DNA of 64,000 nt from Winogradskyella flava (GTDB taxonomy: Bacteria > Bacteroidota > Bacteroidia > Flavobacteriales > Flavobacteriaceae). The stretch spans positions 1 through 64,000 of the forward strand of contig NZ_JACLCP010000007.1 of assembly GCF_014243395.1 (NCBI RefSeq), in the 5' to 3' direction. Numbering within the stretch: the stretch's first letter is position 1; each line of letters begins with the position of its first letter. Both the position numbers and the translations under genes were made by a program. Below the pieces are notes generated by a model. That model worked only from the letters and a program-made list of their open reading frames with translations. It did not search any database and was not told where the DNA came from. Shown here piece after piece: positions 7,114-16,768 of the stretch.

Positions 7114-9648
7114 TTAACTAATGTAATTCCAAATATTACGATACTTACTCATTTGTCTATACGTATTAAGGATTACTTTATGTTTGGCTAAGCCAAGACT
7201 TGGATCTAGTTTTAAAACTGATTTGGCGTAGTATCGCGCTTGTTCTAAAATATCTTTGTCCTTTACGATATCTGCAATTCTAAGATTTAATACGCCACTT
7301 TGTTGTGTGCCCATTATATCGCCTGGTCCACGAAGTTTTAGGTCTACTTCTGCGATTTCAAAGCCATCACTAGAACGTACCATAGTTTCTAGTCGAGTTT
7401 TGCTGTCATTACTCAATTTATGGCTAGTCATTAGAATGCAATAGCTCTGCTCGGCACCTCTGCCCACACGACCGCGTAGTTGATGTAATTGTGATAACCC
7501 AAAGCGTTCTGCACTTTCTATAACCATAACGGAAGCATTAGGCACATTCACACCAACTTCAATGACCGTTGTAGCTACCATAATATTGGTTTTTCCTTCT
7601 GCAAAGCGTTGCATCTCATAATCCTTATCTACAGCTTTCATTTTCCCATGAACTATGGATATTTGATAATAAGGCATTGGAAACTCTCGTGAAATGCTTT
7701 CATAACCATCCATTAAATCCTTGTAGTCCATGGTTTCACTTTCTTGAATCAATGGATACACGACATAAATTTGCCGTCCTTTTGCAATTTCATCTTTCAT
7801 AAACTTGAAAACTTTCAGACGATTATTATCATAACGATGAACCGTTTTTATAGGTTTTCTTCCCGCTGGCAATTCATCAATAACCGAAATATCTAGATCA
7901 CCATAAACCGACATGGCCAAGGTTCTTGGAATTGGTGTGGCGGTCATAACCAAAATATGTGGTGGAACTGCCCCTCCAACCTCCCCAGAAGGGAGGCTTT
8001 TCAATTCTTGCCCAATAGAATTTAATACAGAATCAATATCTGCAATGACTTGTTCATTTGAAAAGCGAATGACCTTAAATCCAAGATCTTTTAATATTAA
8101 TGTTCGTATCTCATCAATTTCTTGTTGTTCTTTTAAATTGTGGTAGCCACCATCTACTTCAATAACCAAGTTCTTTTCAAGATTCACAAAATCTACTATG
8201 AATTCATCGATGATATGTTGTCTTCTGAATTTTGCATCTAGTTTTTTTCCTCTCAAAGACTCCCATAAAATACGTTCTGCTTCAGTGCTATTTTTTTTGT
8301 TTTCTTGCTGCAATTCTTTCATCAATTTATAGGTTGATGGGCGAGCAGTTCGGTATCTATTCAATACGATTTTCGCGTCTTCCCTCTGGGAAGATTGAGA
8401 TGGGCTCTTTTTCCATAATTTTGATCTTTGTTTGACTCCAAATCGATGTTGTTCATCTATAATGGCCAGCCCTAAATTCTTAAATTTTACCTTGTCCTCA
8501 AGTAGGGCATGGGTGCCAATTAGTATCTGTAAATTGCCATTTTCAAGATTTTCATGAATGATTCGTCTATCTGAAGTTTTAGTTGACCCAGTCAATAGTG
8601 AAATACTGATATCTAATGTTTTACACCATTTTTTTAATCCATTATAGTGTTGGACTGACAAAATTTCAGTTGGCGCCATTAAGCAGCATTGAAAATCGTT
8701 GTCAAGTCCCATGAGCATTGACATAAAGGCGACTATGGTTTTTCCAGAGCCTACATCACCTTGCAAAAGCCGATTCATTTGTGCATTGCTACCTAAATCG
8801 GAACGAATTTCTTTTAAAACACGTTTCTGTGCATTGGTCAATTCAAAGGGTAATTGCTCATTATAAAAGGTGTTGAAATAATTGCCAACTTTGTCAAAAA
8901 CGAAGCCTTTAATTTTTGATTTATGGATTAGATTTTTCAGAATTAACTGTAATTGAATGTAGAATAATTCTTCAAATTTTAATCGAAATTGTGCCCTGGA
9001 AAGTAAGTCTTGGTGTTTTGGAAAATGAATATTGAATAATGCCTCGGACTTAGATAATAATTTCAACTCACCTTTAATTGAATCTGATAATGTTTCAACA
9101 AAATGACCTTTGGTTTCCAGAAATAGTTGTTGCATTATTTTGGTAACAACACGATTGGTAATGCCTTTGTTGGATAGCTTTTCTGTAGAAGGATAGATTG
9201 CTTGCATGGCTGAGCGAAGATTCTTTTCGTGTTCTTCTTGCAATTCTAGCTCAGGATGTGGCATACTGAATTTGCCGTTAAACCAATTGGTCTTTCCAAA
9301 AATCACATAAGGTTTTCCTATGTTTATGCTATCTCGTATCCATTTTTGGCCTCTAAACCACACAAGTTCCATCATTCCTGTGTCGTCCTTAAAGTCGGCG
9401 ACCAGACGTTTACCTCGCTTTTGAGCAACTTCTCTAAAGCCTACGATAGTACCAATAACTTGGACTTCGGCATTATTGCGCTGCAGCTCACTGATCTTGT
9501 AGTATTTGGTTCGGTCTAAATAACGATTAGGAAATAGATTGATGAGGTCTTGATACGTGTGAATACCCAATTCTGAGCGCAGTAAATCCGCTCTGTTTGG
9601 CCCAACGCCTTTGAGATAATCAATGGGAGTTTGTAAATTCACACTCAT
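7114..9648 (-). CDS. recG: RecG helicase carrying an inserted DUF559 nuclease domain
   Basis: 844 residues. Without the insert the protein is about 697 residues, the usual RecG length. RecG is the double-stranded DNA translocase that regresses stalled forks and processes Holliday junctions. Visible parts are the N-terminal wedge/OB domain (about 60-150), Walker A GDVGSGKT (297-304), motif II DEQH (398-401), motif III MTATP just after the insert, and the C-terminal helicase motif RGRVGRG. The extra segment, residues 415-561, splits motif II from motif III in frame. It contains a DUF559 (Vsr-like) fold with the putative catalytic set E497, D499 and H503. The reading frame is intact throughout. 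Whether this hybrid is functional cannot be told from sequence. Confidence 0.93.
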   Translation of the reverse strand: MSVNLQTPIDYLKGVGPNRADLLRSELGIHTYQDLINLFPNRYLDRTKYYKISELQRNNAEVQVIGTIVGFREVAQKRGKRLVADFKDDTGMMELVWFRGQKWIRDSINIGKPYVIFGKTNWFNGKFSMPHPELELQEEHEKNLRSAMQAIYPSTEKLSNKGITNRVVTKIMQQLFLETKGHFVETLSDSIKGELKLLSKSEALFNIHFPKHQDLLSRAQFRLKFEELFYIQLQLILKNLIHKSKIKGFVFDKVGNYFNTFYNEQLPFELTNAQKRVLKEIRSDLGSNAQMNRLLQGDVGSGKTIVAFMSMLMGLDNDFQCCLMAPTEILSVQHYNGLKKWCKTLDISISLLTGSTKTSDRRIIHENLENGNLQILIGTHALLEDKVKFKNLGLAIIDEQHRFGVKQRSKLWKKSPSQSSQREDAKIVLNRYRTARPSTYKLMKELQQENKKNSTEAERILWESLRGKKLDAKFRRQHIIDEFIVDFVNLEKNLVIEVDGGYHNLKEQQEIDEIRTLILKDLGFKVIRFSNEQVIADIDSVLNSIGQELKSLPSGEVGGAVPPHILVMTATPIPRTLAMSVYGDLDISVIDELPAGRKPIKTVHRYDNNRLKVFKFMKDEIAKGRQIYVVYPLIQESETMDYKDLMDGYESISREFPMPYYQISIVHGKMKAVDKDYEMQRFAEGKTNIMVATTVIEVGVNVPNASVMVIESAERFGLSQLHQLRGRVGRGAEQSYCILMTSHKLSNDSKTRLETMVRSSDGFEIAEVDLKLRGPGDIMGTQQSGVLNLRIADIVKDKDILEQARYYAKSVLKLDPSLGLAKHKVILNTYRQMSKYRNIWNYIS
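7966..8406 (-). mobile_element. DUF559 endonuclease element inserted in recG
   Basis: This 441-bp segment encodes residues 415-561 of RecG. On the minus strand it begins GCCCATCTCAATCTTCCC (end near 8406) and closes with GGGGAGGTTGGAGGGGC (end near 7969). The last ~28 bp at each end are imperfect inverted repeats, each holding a small palindrome (TTCCC-aga-GGGAA and CTCCC-ttct-GGGAG). Inside, the sequence TEAERILWESLRGKKL...FRRQHII and the EVDGGYH / RTLILKDLGFKVIRF motifs are typical of DUF559. The insert adds exactly 147 codons, which keeps recG open. A solo copy of one end lies at 13331-13362. Confidence 0.8.
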
Positions 9649-9814
9649 AAAGCGAATTTACCCAATTCCTTTGAAAAAAGGAATCTCTAAGTTGTGTCAT
9701 TTCTAACGCAGTGAGAAATCCTATTATTTTGCTTTTCAGTAATATTTCTTAGTAGTACCTCATTCGAAATGGCAGAAAATCGTAATTTGGTCTTATTCTT
9801 GCTTAAATCTAGTT

Positions 9815-11788
9815 ATGAAAAGAATATTTGCTGTTTTATCTCTCTTCTTAATGTGCGTTTCTAATGCCCAGCAAACGGATTATGTGGATTTCATGCGTGT
9901 GGAGGCTTTAATTGTGTTTAATCAGTTGGCCGTGGATAGCACAACGTATAATTCTTATGAAATAGATTTCAAAATTCTGAAACAAACAGATTCTATCTAT
10001 TTGGACGCTGTTAACATGGAGTTTAAACATCTGGCAATCAACAATTCCAAGGCGAAATTCCGAAACGACGGAAAAAGGCTTGTGGTTTATAATAATTTCG
10101 AAAAAGATCAAGAGTATAAGCTCAGCTTTATCTTTTTTAATTCGCCAAAAAAAGCAATGTATTTTCTGGGTTGGGAAAATGATGGAAGAAATCAAATCTG
10201 GACACAAGGGCAAGGTAAGTATACAAGCAATTGGCTACCAAGTATTGATGATGTTAATGATAAAATAGAATTTGATTTAAAATTTTTAGCGCCAAAGGCA
10301 TATAAGGTCATTTCAAATGGAAAGCTAAAATCGAAATATGATAACCTAGGCAATACCTTATGGGAATACGATATGGAGCGCGCTATGTCTAGTTATTTGG
10401 TGGCTGTGATTGTCGGTAAATACAATAAAAAAACGGAAGCCTCAAAAAGCGGTATTCCCCTAGAATATTATTTCTATCCTGAAGATTCTTTAAAAGTTGA
10501 GCCAACCTATCGTTATAGCAAGCGCATGTTCGATTTTCTTGAAGAGGAACTGGGTTTTTCCTATCCTTGGCAAAACTATAAACAAGTCCCAGTGCACGAT
10601 TTTTTGTATGCAGGAATGGAAAATACAAGTTGTACAATTTTTTCGGATGCTTTTGTCGTCGATTCTATAGGATTTAATGATAAGAGTTACATCAATATCA
10701 ATGCGCACGAACTGGCACATCAATGGTTTGGGGATTTGGTAACGGCTAAGTCTGGGGAGCATCATTGGTTGCAAGAAGGTTTTGCGACGTATTATGCCTT
10801 ATTGGCTGAGCGCGATATTTTTGGCGACAACCATTTCTATTTTAAACTATATGAATCTGCTGTGGATTTAGGTCGTCAAGATATTGCCGGTAATGGAACG
10901 TCGCTTTTAAATCCTAAGTCGAGTAGCCTAACGTTTTATCAGCGCGGTGCTTGGGTTTTGCATGGATTAAGGAGTAAAGTAGGAGATAAGATATTTAAGC
11001 AAGCCGTGACAAATTACTTGGAGAAATATCAATTTACTAATGTAGAAACATCAGATTTTATTAAAGAGGTTGAACGTTTATATGGTAGGTCCTTAGCTGG
11101 TTTTGCTAATCTATGGATTAAGAAAAAGGAATTCCCAGTAGATAGTGCTTTTGATTTACTAAAGAGCCAATCCACTTATATTAATGAATATTTAATGGTG
11201 GATTGTCAAGTGAAAACATCGAAATGTGCTGAGCAATTGAAATACTATGTTTCAGATGAAGCCAAAGTAAAGATCATTTCTCAAGCTCCGGATTTAGTGA
11301 CCAGGGATACGTTTAAAAATAGTTTGAAAGTAAGGCAGGCTATTTCGCAATATGTTAAAAAAATACCCAAAGACCTAAAGGCTGATTACGAAACGCTTCT
11401 TGATGATAGGTCTTATATCACCATAGAAAGCGCTTTGTATAATTTGTGGGATAATTTTCCAGAAGACCGCTCAAAATATCTAGCTAAAACGAGAGATATT
11501 ATTGGTTTTAGTGATAAGAATGTACGATTGCTATGGATTGTTTTAAATCTAAATACACCATTTTATAAAGCCGATAATAAGCAAGGTCTTTACGAAGAAT
11601 TGGTAAGCTATACGGACGAAAAGTATAATGCGGATTTACGCATGAATGCTTTTCGGTATTTAAGTCTCATGAAAGCTTGTAATGATAAATGTCAATCTAA
11701 CTTAGGGCAAGCGAAATCGCATCATAACTGGAGATTGGTTAAGTTTGCAAAGCAATTGTCTGAACAGATTCAACAAAACAAAAATTAA
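9815..11788 (+). CDS. Secreted M1-family metallopeptidase (aminopeptidase N type)
   Basis: 657 residues. A signal peptide (about 1-18) is followed by the M1 fold. The substrate-recognition motif is AGMENT (266-271, equivalent to GxMEN). Zinc site HELAH (298-302) is followed by the third ligand in LQEGFATYY (E321). Such enzymes remove N-terminal residues from peptides, probably in the periplasm here. The last base of the stop codon overlaps the ATG of the patatin gene, so the two are translationally coupled. The C-terminal ~200 residues are helical, as in the family. Confidence 0.9.
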   Translation: MKRIFAVLSLFLMCVSNAQQTDYVDFMRVEALIVFNQLAVDSTTYNSYEIDFKILKQTDSIYLDAVNMEFKHLAINNSKAKFRNDGKRLVVYNNFEKDQEYKLSFIFFNSPKKAMYFLGWENDGRNQIWTQGQGKYTSNWLPSIDDVNDKIEFDLKFLAPKAYKVISNGKLKSKYDNLGNTLWEYDMERAMSSYLVAVIVGKYNKKTEASKSGIPLEYYFYPEDSLKVEPTYRYSKRMFDFLEEELGFSYPWQNYKQVPVHDFLYAGMENTSCTIFSDAFVVDSIGFNDKSYININAHELAHQWFGDLVTAKSGEHHWLQEGFATYYALLAERDIFGDNHFYFKLYESAVDLGRQDIAGNGTSLLNPKSSSLTFYQRGAWVLHGLRSKVGDKIFKQAVTNYLEKYQFTNVETSDFIKEVERLYGRSLAGFANLWIKKKEFPVDSAFDLLKSQSTYINEYLMVDCQVKTSKCAEQLKYYVSDEAKVKIISQAPDLVTRDTFKNSLKVRQAISQYVKKIPKDLKADYETLLDDRSYITIESALYNLWDNFPEDRSKYLAKTRDIIGFSDKNVRLLWIVLNLNTPFYKADNKQGLYEELVSYTDEKYNADLRMNAFRYLSLMKACNDKCQSNLGQAKSHHNWRLVKFAKQLSEQIQQNKN

Positions 11789-12675
11789 TGAGAGCACTGG
11801 TCATTTCAGGAGGCGGAAGTAAAGGTGCTTTTGCTGGCGGAGTAGCGCAATATCTTATGGAGCGTGAAAAGCGAGAGTACGACATGTTTTTGGGAACTTC
11901 TACAGGAAGTCTTCTGGTGCCTCATTTAGCTACGAATGATATCTCTAAGTTGTATGACATTTTCACCAATGTACAGCAACAAGATATTTTTAGTATAAGT
12001 CCATTTGTTCAGCGTAAAAAAGGCGATAGGGAATATGTTTCTATAGATTTTGTGAACTCCTTATGGCAATTTCTAAGGCTTAAACGAACATTTGGAGAGA
12101 GTAAAGCTTTGAGAAAGCATATCAGAAAGAATTTCACAAAAGAGGAGTATGAGAAAATTAAGATGACCAAGCATGATGTCGTTGTTACGGTCTCTAATTT
12201 GTCTATGAACAGGGTGGAGTATAAGTCTATCAAAGAGTGTTCTTATGATGAATTCTGTAATTGGATTTGGATTTCTTGTAATTATATCCCTTTCATGTCT
12301 CTAGCTAAGGTTGATGGTTATGAATATGCTGATGGTGGCTTGGGTTGTGTAATTCCAATACGAGAAGCTATTTTACGGGGTGCGACCGAAGTTGACGCCG
12401 TTGTCCTGGAGGCTGAAACCATTGGTAAGCAAAAAGTGCTGGGTAAAAATCCGTTTTCCTTAATGATTAGTCTTTTTGGCCATTTGTTGGATCAGGTAGA
12501 GCGCAATGACATTGTTATAGGGAAACTTGCGGCTAAAAACAAAAACGTTAAGCTTAACTTATACTATACTCCAACAAGTTTAACGGAAAACTCGCTAATC
12601 TTTAGTAAGCGTTTGATGGAAAAATGGTGGAAGCAAGGCTATGATTATGCTGAGCAAAAGCACTCAAGCGCATAA
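11788..12675 (+). CDS. Patatin-like phospholipase
   Basis: 295 residues. The oxyanion loop GGGSKGAFAGG lies at residues 8-18, the nucleophile elbow GTSTG at 36-40 (Ser38), and the dyad aspartate in DGG at 182-184. These three elements define the patatin/RssA-type Ser-Asp acyl hydrolases. No signal peptide is seen, so a cytosolic lipid acyl hydrolase is likely; the natural substrate is unknown. It overlaps the M1 peptidase gene by one base and is itself overlapped by the DUF6940 gene, suggesting a three-gene transcript. Confidence 0.88.
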   Translation: MRALVISGGGSKGAFAGGVAQYLMEREKREYDMFLGTSTGSLLVPHLATNDISKLYDIFTNVQQQDIFSISPFVQRKKGDREYVSIDFVNSLWQFLRLKRTFGESKALRKHIRKNFTKEEYEKIKMTKHDVVVTVSNLSMNRVEYKSIKECSYDEFCNWIWISCNYIPFMSLAKVDGYEYADGGLGCVIPIREAILRGATEVDAVVLEAETIGKQKVLGKNPFSLMISLFGHLLDQVERNDIVIGKLAAKNKNVKLNLYYTPTSLTENSLIFSKRLMEKWWKQGYDYAEQKHSSA

Positions 12676-13303
12676 TATTTTTAGATGTCTTTTAAAATCA
12701 AGAGTTCAATTGGTGAAGTTTAGAATTGAAACAGAAATATTAAGCGAGAAAATCACAAAGCACAATTGCTTTATAGGTGATCACGTAATGAGCTTCTCAG
12801 ATTGTGTATATGCAATGAAGAGTTCAGATGACTTTATAAAGCAGTTTAATCAAACCCTTATTAACTCTGATTTTGAGGCTTTTTTCTGGGAAGTGAAGCC
12901 TGTGGATAAAACCTTGCTTAGCCAACCATTTGAATTTGTAATAGTGAAGAGTAATGCTCTGAACAGTATTGAAACAAATAATTCGTCATTTCTTGACTAT
13001 TTTGTTGGAGAAGAATCGGTATTGAAGTTTTTAAATATTAGAGGTGATGCTGAATTGGTGGTTCCCAGTCCTGTTTCTGATCAAACAGAATATGCGCATA
13101 TAGCTAAGTTTGTGAGAACAGCTAGTCAAAATCAAATATTAGATTTTTGGAGAAAAGTTGTCAATACCTATTCGACTAACATTGGAGAAGATTTAAAATG
13201 GCTTAGTACTTCGGGATTAGGTGTGCATTGGCTTCACGTAAGAATCGATAGTCGACCTAAATATTATCAGTTTTCAGAATACAAATATTTTAAATCTAAA
13301 TAA
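12641..13303 (+). CDS. DUF6940 family protein
   Basis: 220 residues. The central and C-terminal blocks FEAFFWEVKPV, PFEFVIVKSNAL, YAHIAKFVRTAS and WLSTSGLGVHWLHVRIDSRPKYY are, as I recall it, the conserved core of DUF6940, a family of unknown function. The ATG at 12641 lies inside the patatin gene (35-bp overlap, different frame); a second in-frame ATG is at 12647. The first 25 residues look poorly conserved, so the real start may be later. No signal peptide is seen. No function can be given. Confidence 0.8.
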   Translation: MIMLSKSTQAHNIFRCLLKSRVQLVKFRIETEILSEKITKHNCFIGDHVMSFSDCVYAMKSSDDFIKQFNQTLINSDFEAFFWEVKPVDKTLLSQPFEFVIVKSNALNSIETNNSSFLDYFVGEESVLKFLNIRGDAELVVPSPVSDQTEYAHIAKFVRTASQNQILDFWRKVVNTYSTNIGEDLKWLSTSGLGVHWLHVRIDSRPKYYQFSEYKYFKSK

Positions 13304-13330
13304 GATTATAATAGCTTGAATATGTATAAA

Positions 13331-13362
13331 GTCTTCCCTCTGGGAAGATTTAGATGGGCTTT
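13331..13362. repeat. Solo copy of the DUF559-element end repeat
   Basis: The sequence GTCTTCCCTCTGGGAAGAT plus TTAGATGGGCTTT nearly matches the right end of the element inserted in recG (8374-8406). It contains the palindrome TCTTCCC-tct-GGGAAGA. It lies between two convergent genes and could also act as a transcription terminator. Confidence 0.7.
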
Positions 13363-13879
13363 ACCAAAGTTCCCCAACTTCTTGCTTAATATATGAAAGT
13401 GCCGCCTTGCTCGGTGAGGATTTATCCATTAGTTCTGTTAAAATCACTTCGCGCAACTTATTCGCGGTATCAGTTTTTTCATTCATGTTAGCTTTTCTAA
13501 TCAATTGAATTGTAGCATTTTTTGCGGCCATGATAATGTTCCAACATTGGTCGCTAACATAGATTTGTTGGGATAGATTATGCTCAAATTCTTGTTCAAT
13601 TGCTGCTGTAAGTAAATTTTCATAATCCTCTTTATTTGAGGATGTTGGATTTATTCTAGTAAGTAATTTAGCAGGTGCAATGCGTTCCAGAAAAAGAGAC
13701 ATGCGTTCATAGGCTTGAAGTCTTATAGGAAATGCTTCTTTTTGAAGATCTTTTGTGATTAAAAAGTTACGACGATTGTTTTCGTTTTCTACGTGTTCCC
13801 TGAAAAATAGATAGGCTATTGCTCCCGTAATCAACGTGGGAACGGAGTACATTAAAAGATCGATAAGTTGTTGTTCCAT
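13361..13879 (-). CDS. Small membrane-anchored protein of unknown function
   Basis: 172 residues. An N-terminal membrane helix at about residues 7-26 (LLMYSVPTLITGAIAYLFF) is followed by a helical cytosolic part rich in charged residues (ERMSLFLERIAPAKLL, EQEFEHNLSQQIYVSDQCW). This layout recurs in Flavobacteriaceae proteins annotated only as DUF families (possibly DUF7935; the name is from memory). It lies 60 bp downstream of the glutamate synthase-like gene on the same strand, and its C-terminus overlaps the edge of the repeat at 13331-13362. No function is proposed. Confidence 0.75.
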   Translation of the reverse strand: MEQQLIDLLMYSVPTLITGAIAYLFFREHVENENNRRNFLITKDLQKEAFPIRLQAYERMSLFLERIAPAKLLTRINPTSSNKEDYENLLTAAIEQEFEHNLSQQIYVSDQCWNIIMAAKNATIQLIRKANMNEKTDTANKLREVILTELMDKSSPSKAALSYIKQEVGELW

Positions 13880-13939
13880 TTCTGTTATTTAGTTTATTAG
13901 TTTTTACAATTTACACTCCAAACTTCTCACTTCTAGCTT

Positions 13940-15496
13940 TCAATTCTTTCCACCAAGATAAACACATTCTTTCAAATGTTGCATATTTTTAAATTGGACA
14001 GGTGTTTTTTGATATCTGAAAGTTTGGTCAAAGTTTTTTGTTAGGTTATGGTCATCGACATTCATTTCAATATCATTCATGTTAAATTGACATGGGTGTT
14101 CGTAACCTGCTGCATTTGTAATTTCTATTAGTTCCTTTTTAAAGGTCTTGAAGTATTGTGCTAGACGTTCTGACTTTAGGGGTATATTAATACCATTTTG
14201 TAGCCATTTGCTTTGTGTCGCAATACCAGCTGGACAACGATTGGTGTGACAAATCTGTGCTTGGATACAGCCAATACTCATCATTGCCTCACGAGCCACA
14301 TTAATACAATCCACGCCCATAGCGAAAGCCATGGCTGCTTTAGCGGGAAAACCAAGCTTACCGCTACCAATAAAGACAATACGATCCGTTAAGTCGTGTT
14401 TCTGAAATAACTTGTATATATCGCTAAATCCATAAATCCAAGGTAATGAGACATGATCAGCAAAACTAGGAGGAGCAGCGCCAGTGCCACCTTCACCACC
14501 ATCAATGGCAATAAAATCTGGTCCTCGATTTTCTTTTTCCATAATTTCGGCTAACTCTTCCCATTGCTCTAGCTTTCCTATTGCTGCCTTAATGCCTACT
14601 GGTAAGCCTGTAGCTTCAGCAATGGCTTCAATAAAATCAACTAACTCAGGAACATTGGAAAATGCCTTATGGTTTGGAGGTGATAATACCGTTTTGCCGA
14701 CTTCAACACCTCTGATTTCAGCAATTTCTTTAGTAATCTTCTTTCCAGGTAGAACACCACCTTTTCCTGGTTTGGCGCCTTGAGATAGTTTTACTTCAAT
14801 AGCCCTAATAAAAGGATTGTCTGCAACCAGCTTCACCATCTTTTCCATGGAGAATCCACCATCCTTGGCCCTAACCCCAAAGTAGCCCGTTCCAAAATGA
14901 AAGACAACATCTCCACCGTGACTGTGGTATGGTGATAAGCCACCTTCGCCAGTATTGTGATAGGCACCTGCAATTTTCACACCTTTGTTTAAAGATTCAA
15001 TAGCTTTTGCGGATAAAGAGCCAAAACTCATTGCAGAAACATTTATAACTGATGCAGGCCTGTAAGGTCGCTTACGTTTGTTATAGGCGCCCATAACTTT
15101 GGCGCAAGGGACAAAGGTTTTGTCAATAGCGCTTGGATGGTTGTCTTCAACCTTATAAGGCATCATAGCATTATTGATAAAAATGTGTTGATGCGCATAA
15201 ATATCCCTATCTGTTCCAAAGCCCTCGTAATTATTTTCTTTTTTTGCGGATGCATAAATCCAACCGCGTTCTATACGATTAAACGGTAACTCTTCTCTAT
15301 TGTTAGCAACAAAATATTGTCTCATCTCTGGTCCAATACTCTCAAGCCAATAACGTAGATGACCTACAACAGGGAAATTATGACTAATAGTGTGTTTACT
15401 TTGAAAGAAAATATCTCTGATAGCTACAATAGCAATAACAAATATTACCCACAGCCACCAAGGCACACTACCCAATGCGTCTAATACTGCATTCAT
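13940..15496 (-). CDS. FMN-binding glutamate synthase family protein
   Basis: 518 residues. One N-terminal membrane helix (about 13-30) precedes a GltB-like FMN-binding TIM barrel (about 90-450). Features seen are VSAMSFGSLSAKAIESLN, the substrate loop GEGGLSPYH, IDGGEGGTGAAPPSF, and a cysteine cluster in GCIQAQICHTNRCPAGIAT that would hold a [3Fe-4S] centre. The family resembles the synthase domain of bacterial glutamate synthase but lacks the glutaminase domain, so the amino donor is uncertain. It is followed 3 bp upstream by the M20 hydrolase gene on the same strand, suggesting one operon in nitrogen metabolism. Confidence 0.88.
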   Translation of the reverse strand: MNAVLDALGSVPWWLWVIFVIAIVAIRDIFFQSKHTISHNFPVVGHLRYWLESIGPEMRQYFVANNREELPFNRIERGWIYASAKKENNYEGFGTDRDIYAHQHIFINNAMMPYKVEDNHPSAIDKTFVPCAKVMGAYNKRKRPYRPASVINVSAMSFGSLSAKAIESLNKGVKIAGAYHNTGEGGLSPYHSHGGDVVFHFGTGYFGVRAKDGGFSMEKMVKLVADNPFIRAIEVKLSQGAKPGKGGVLPGKKITKEIAEIRGVEVGKTVLSPPNHKAFSNVPELVDFIEAIAEATGLPVGIKAAIGKLEQWEELAEIMEKENRGPDFIAIDGGEGGTGAAPPSFADHVSLPWIYGFSDIYKLFQKHDLTDRIVFIGSGKLGFPAKAAMAFAMGVDCINVAREAMMSIGCIQAQICHTNRCPAGIATQSKWLQNGINIPLKSERLAQYFKTFKKELIEITNAAGYEHPCQFNMNDIEMNVDDHNLTKNFDQTFRYQKTPVQFKNMQHLKECVYLGGKN

Positions 15497-15499
15497 AAA

Positions 15500-16768
15500 T
15501 TAATTGTTTAAATAATCCAGTGTTAACTGCGTAAACGCTTTTACACCAAGTAACATACCACTATCATCAATTTTAAAATCTGGTGTATGATGTGGATAAA
15601 CTTCAGTAGCACTAGGAGTCATTCCCCCCAAAAAGAAATAAACGCCAGGGACAACCTCTTGAAAATATGAGAAATCTTCACCACCTGTGGTGGCTTTCAT
15701 TAGTTGTACGTTCTCTTCACCGGCTGCTGCTTGCAGTGATGGTAATACTTGAGCTGTTAAGTCTGGATCGTTAAACGTAATAGAGGTGTTGTTCTGAAAT
15801 GTAATTGTCGCTTCACCACCGTAAGCTTTAGCCAATGTCTCTACCATTTCTTTCATGCGCGTTTCAATCATGGTACGCATTTTTGGATCGAGTGTTCTTA
15901 CGGTTCCTATCATTTCGGTAGATTCTGGAATGATATTAAATCGAGTACCAGCAGTGATTTTACCAACAGTAATAACCGCCGCTTCATCCGTGAGTTTGGC
16001 TTCTCTACTGATAATAGTCTGCAGTCCATCAATAATCTTGGCAGAAATTAAAATAGGATCTACGCCAGACCAAGGTTGCGAACCATGGGTTTGTTTTCCT
16101 TTTACATTAATAACAAATCGCTCAACAGAAGCCATAATACCACCGGTTTTGTATTTAATAGTACCCACTGGTGTCTGGGAATTGATATGTAAACCAAAAA
16201 TGGCATCTACTTTTGGGTTGTCTAAAACACCTTCTTTGATCATTAATTTTGCGCCTCCTTCTTCGCCGGGAGGTGGTCCTTCTTCCGCAGGTTGAAAAAT
16301 AAATTTTATTGTGCCTTTGATTTTGTCTTTATGTTTTGACAAGACTTCTGCTGTGGCCATTAAAATAGAGATATGAGTATCATGTCCACAAGCGTGCATT
16401 ACACCAGTTTCGGTATTTAGAAATGTGGTTCTAACTTCAGATTTAAATGGTAAGTCGTTACGTTCTGTAACGGGGAGTGCATCGATATCTGCTCTTAAGG
16501 CCACTACCTTTCCAGGTTGATTTCCTTTAAGAAGTGCAACAACTCCAGTTTTTGCAATCCCTGTTTCGACTTCCAAACCCAAAGACTTTAAATGCTCAGC
16601 AATTTTTTCAGCAGTTTTGAACTCACGATTCGATAATTCTGGATTTTGATGGAAATGATGTCGCCAATCTATGAGTTTCTCTTCAATATTGGTAATGTCT
16701 TGTTCTATTGAGTTTTGAGCGGATAGACTAAAAGCGAAGATTAGTATTAAAAAGCTGAGGTTTTTCAT
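15500..16768 (-). CDS. Secreted M20-family amidohydrolase
   Basis: 422 residues. A signal peptide (about 1-18) is followed by an M20D-type catalytic domain. Metal-binding motifs are MHACGHDTH, PAEEGPPPGEEGGA and the C-terminal TGGEDFSYF, with a dimerisation segment beginning VERFVINVKGKQTHGSQPW. Relatives hydrolyse N-acyl amino acids (hippurate or IAA-amino acid conjugates). Export is inferred from the signal peptide. Only 3 bp separate it from the FMN-type glutamate synthase gene, so it is probably the first gene of that operon. Confidence 0.88.
   Translation of the reverse strand: MKNLSFLILIFAFSLSAQNSIEQDITNIEEKLIDWRHHFHQNPELSNREFKTAEKIAEHLKSLGLEVETGIAKTGVVALLKGNQPGKVVALRADIDALPVTERNDLPFKSEVRTTFLNTETGVMHACGHDTHISILMATAEVLSKHKDKIKGTIKFIFQPAEEGPPPGEEGGAKLMIKEGVLDNPKVDAIFGLHINSQTPVGTIKYKTGGIMASVERFVINVKGKQTHGSQPWSGVDPILISAKIIDGLQTIISREAKLTDEAAVITVGKITAGTRFNIIPESTEMIGTVRTLDPKMRTMIETRMKEMVETLAKAYGGEATITFQNNTSITFNDPDLTAQVLPSLQAAAGEENVQLMKATTGGEDFSYFQEVVPGVYFFLGGMTPSATEVYPHHTPDFKIDDSGMLLGVKAFTQLTLDYLNN

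Noticed and set aside
7966..8406. Intein in RecG
   Set aside because: The insert has no Cys/Ser start with HN end and no splicing blocks; its core is DUF559.
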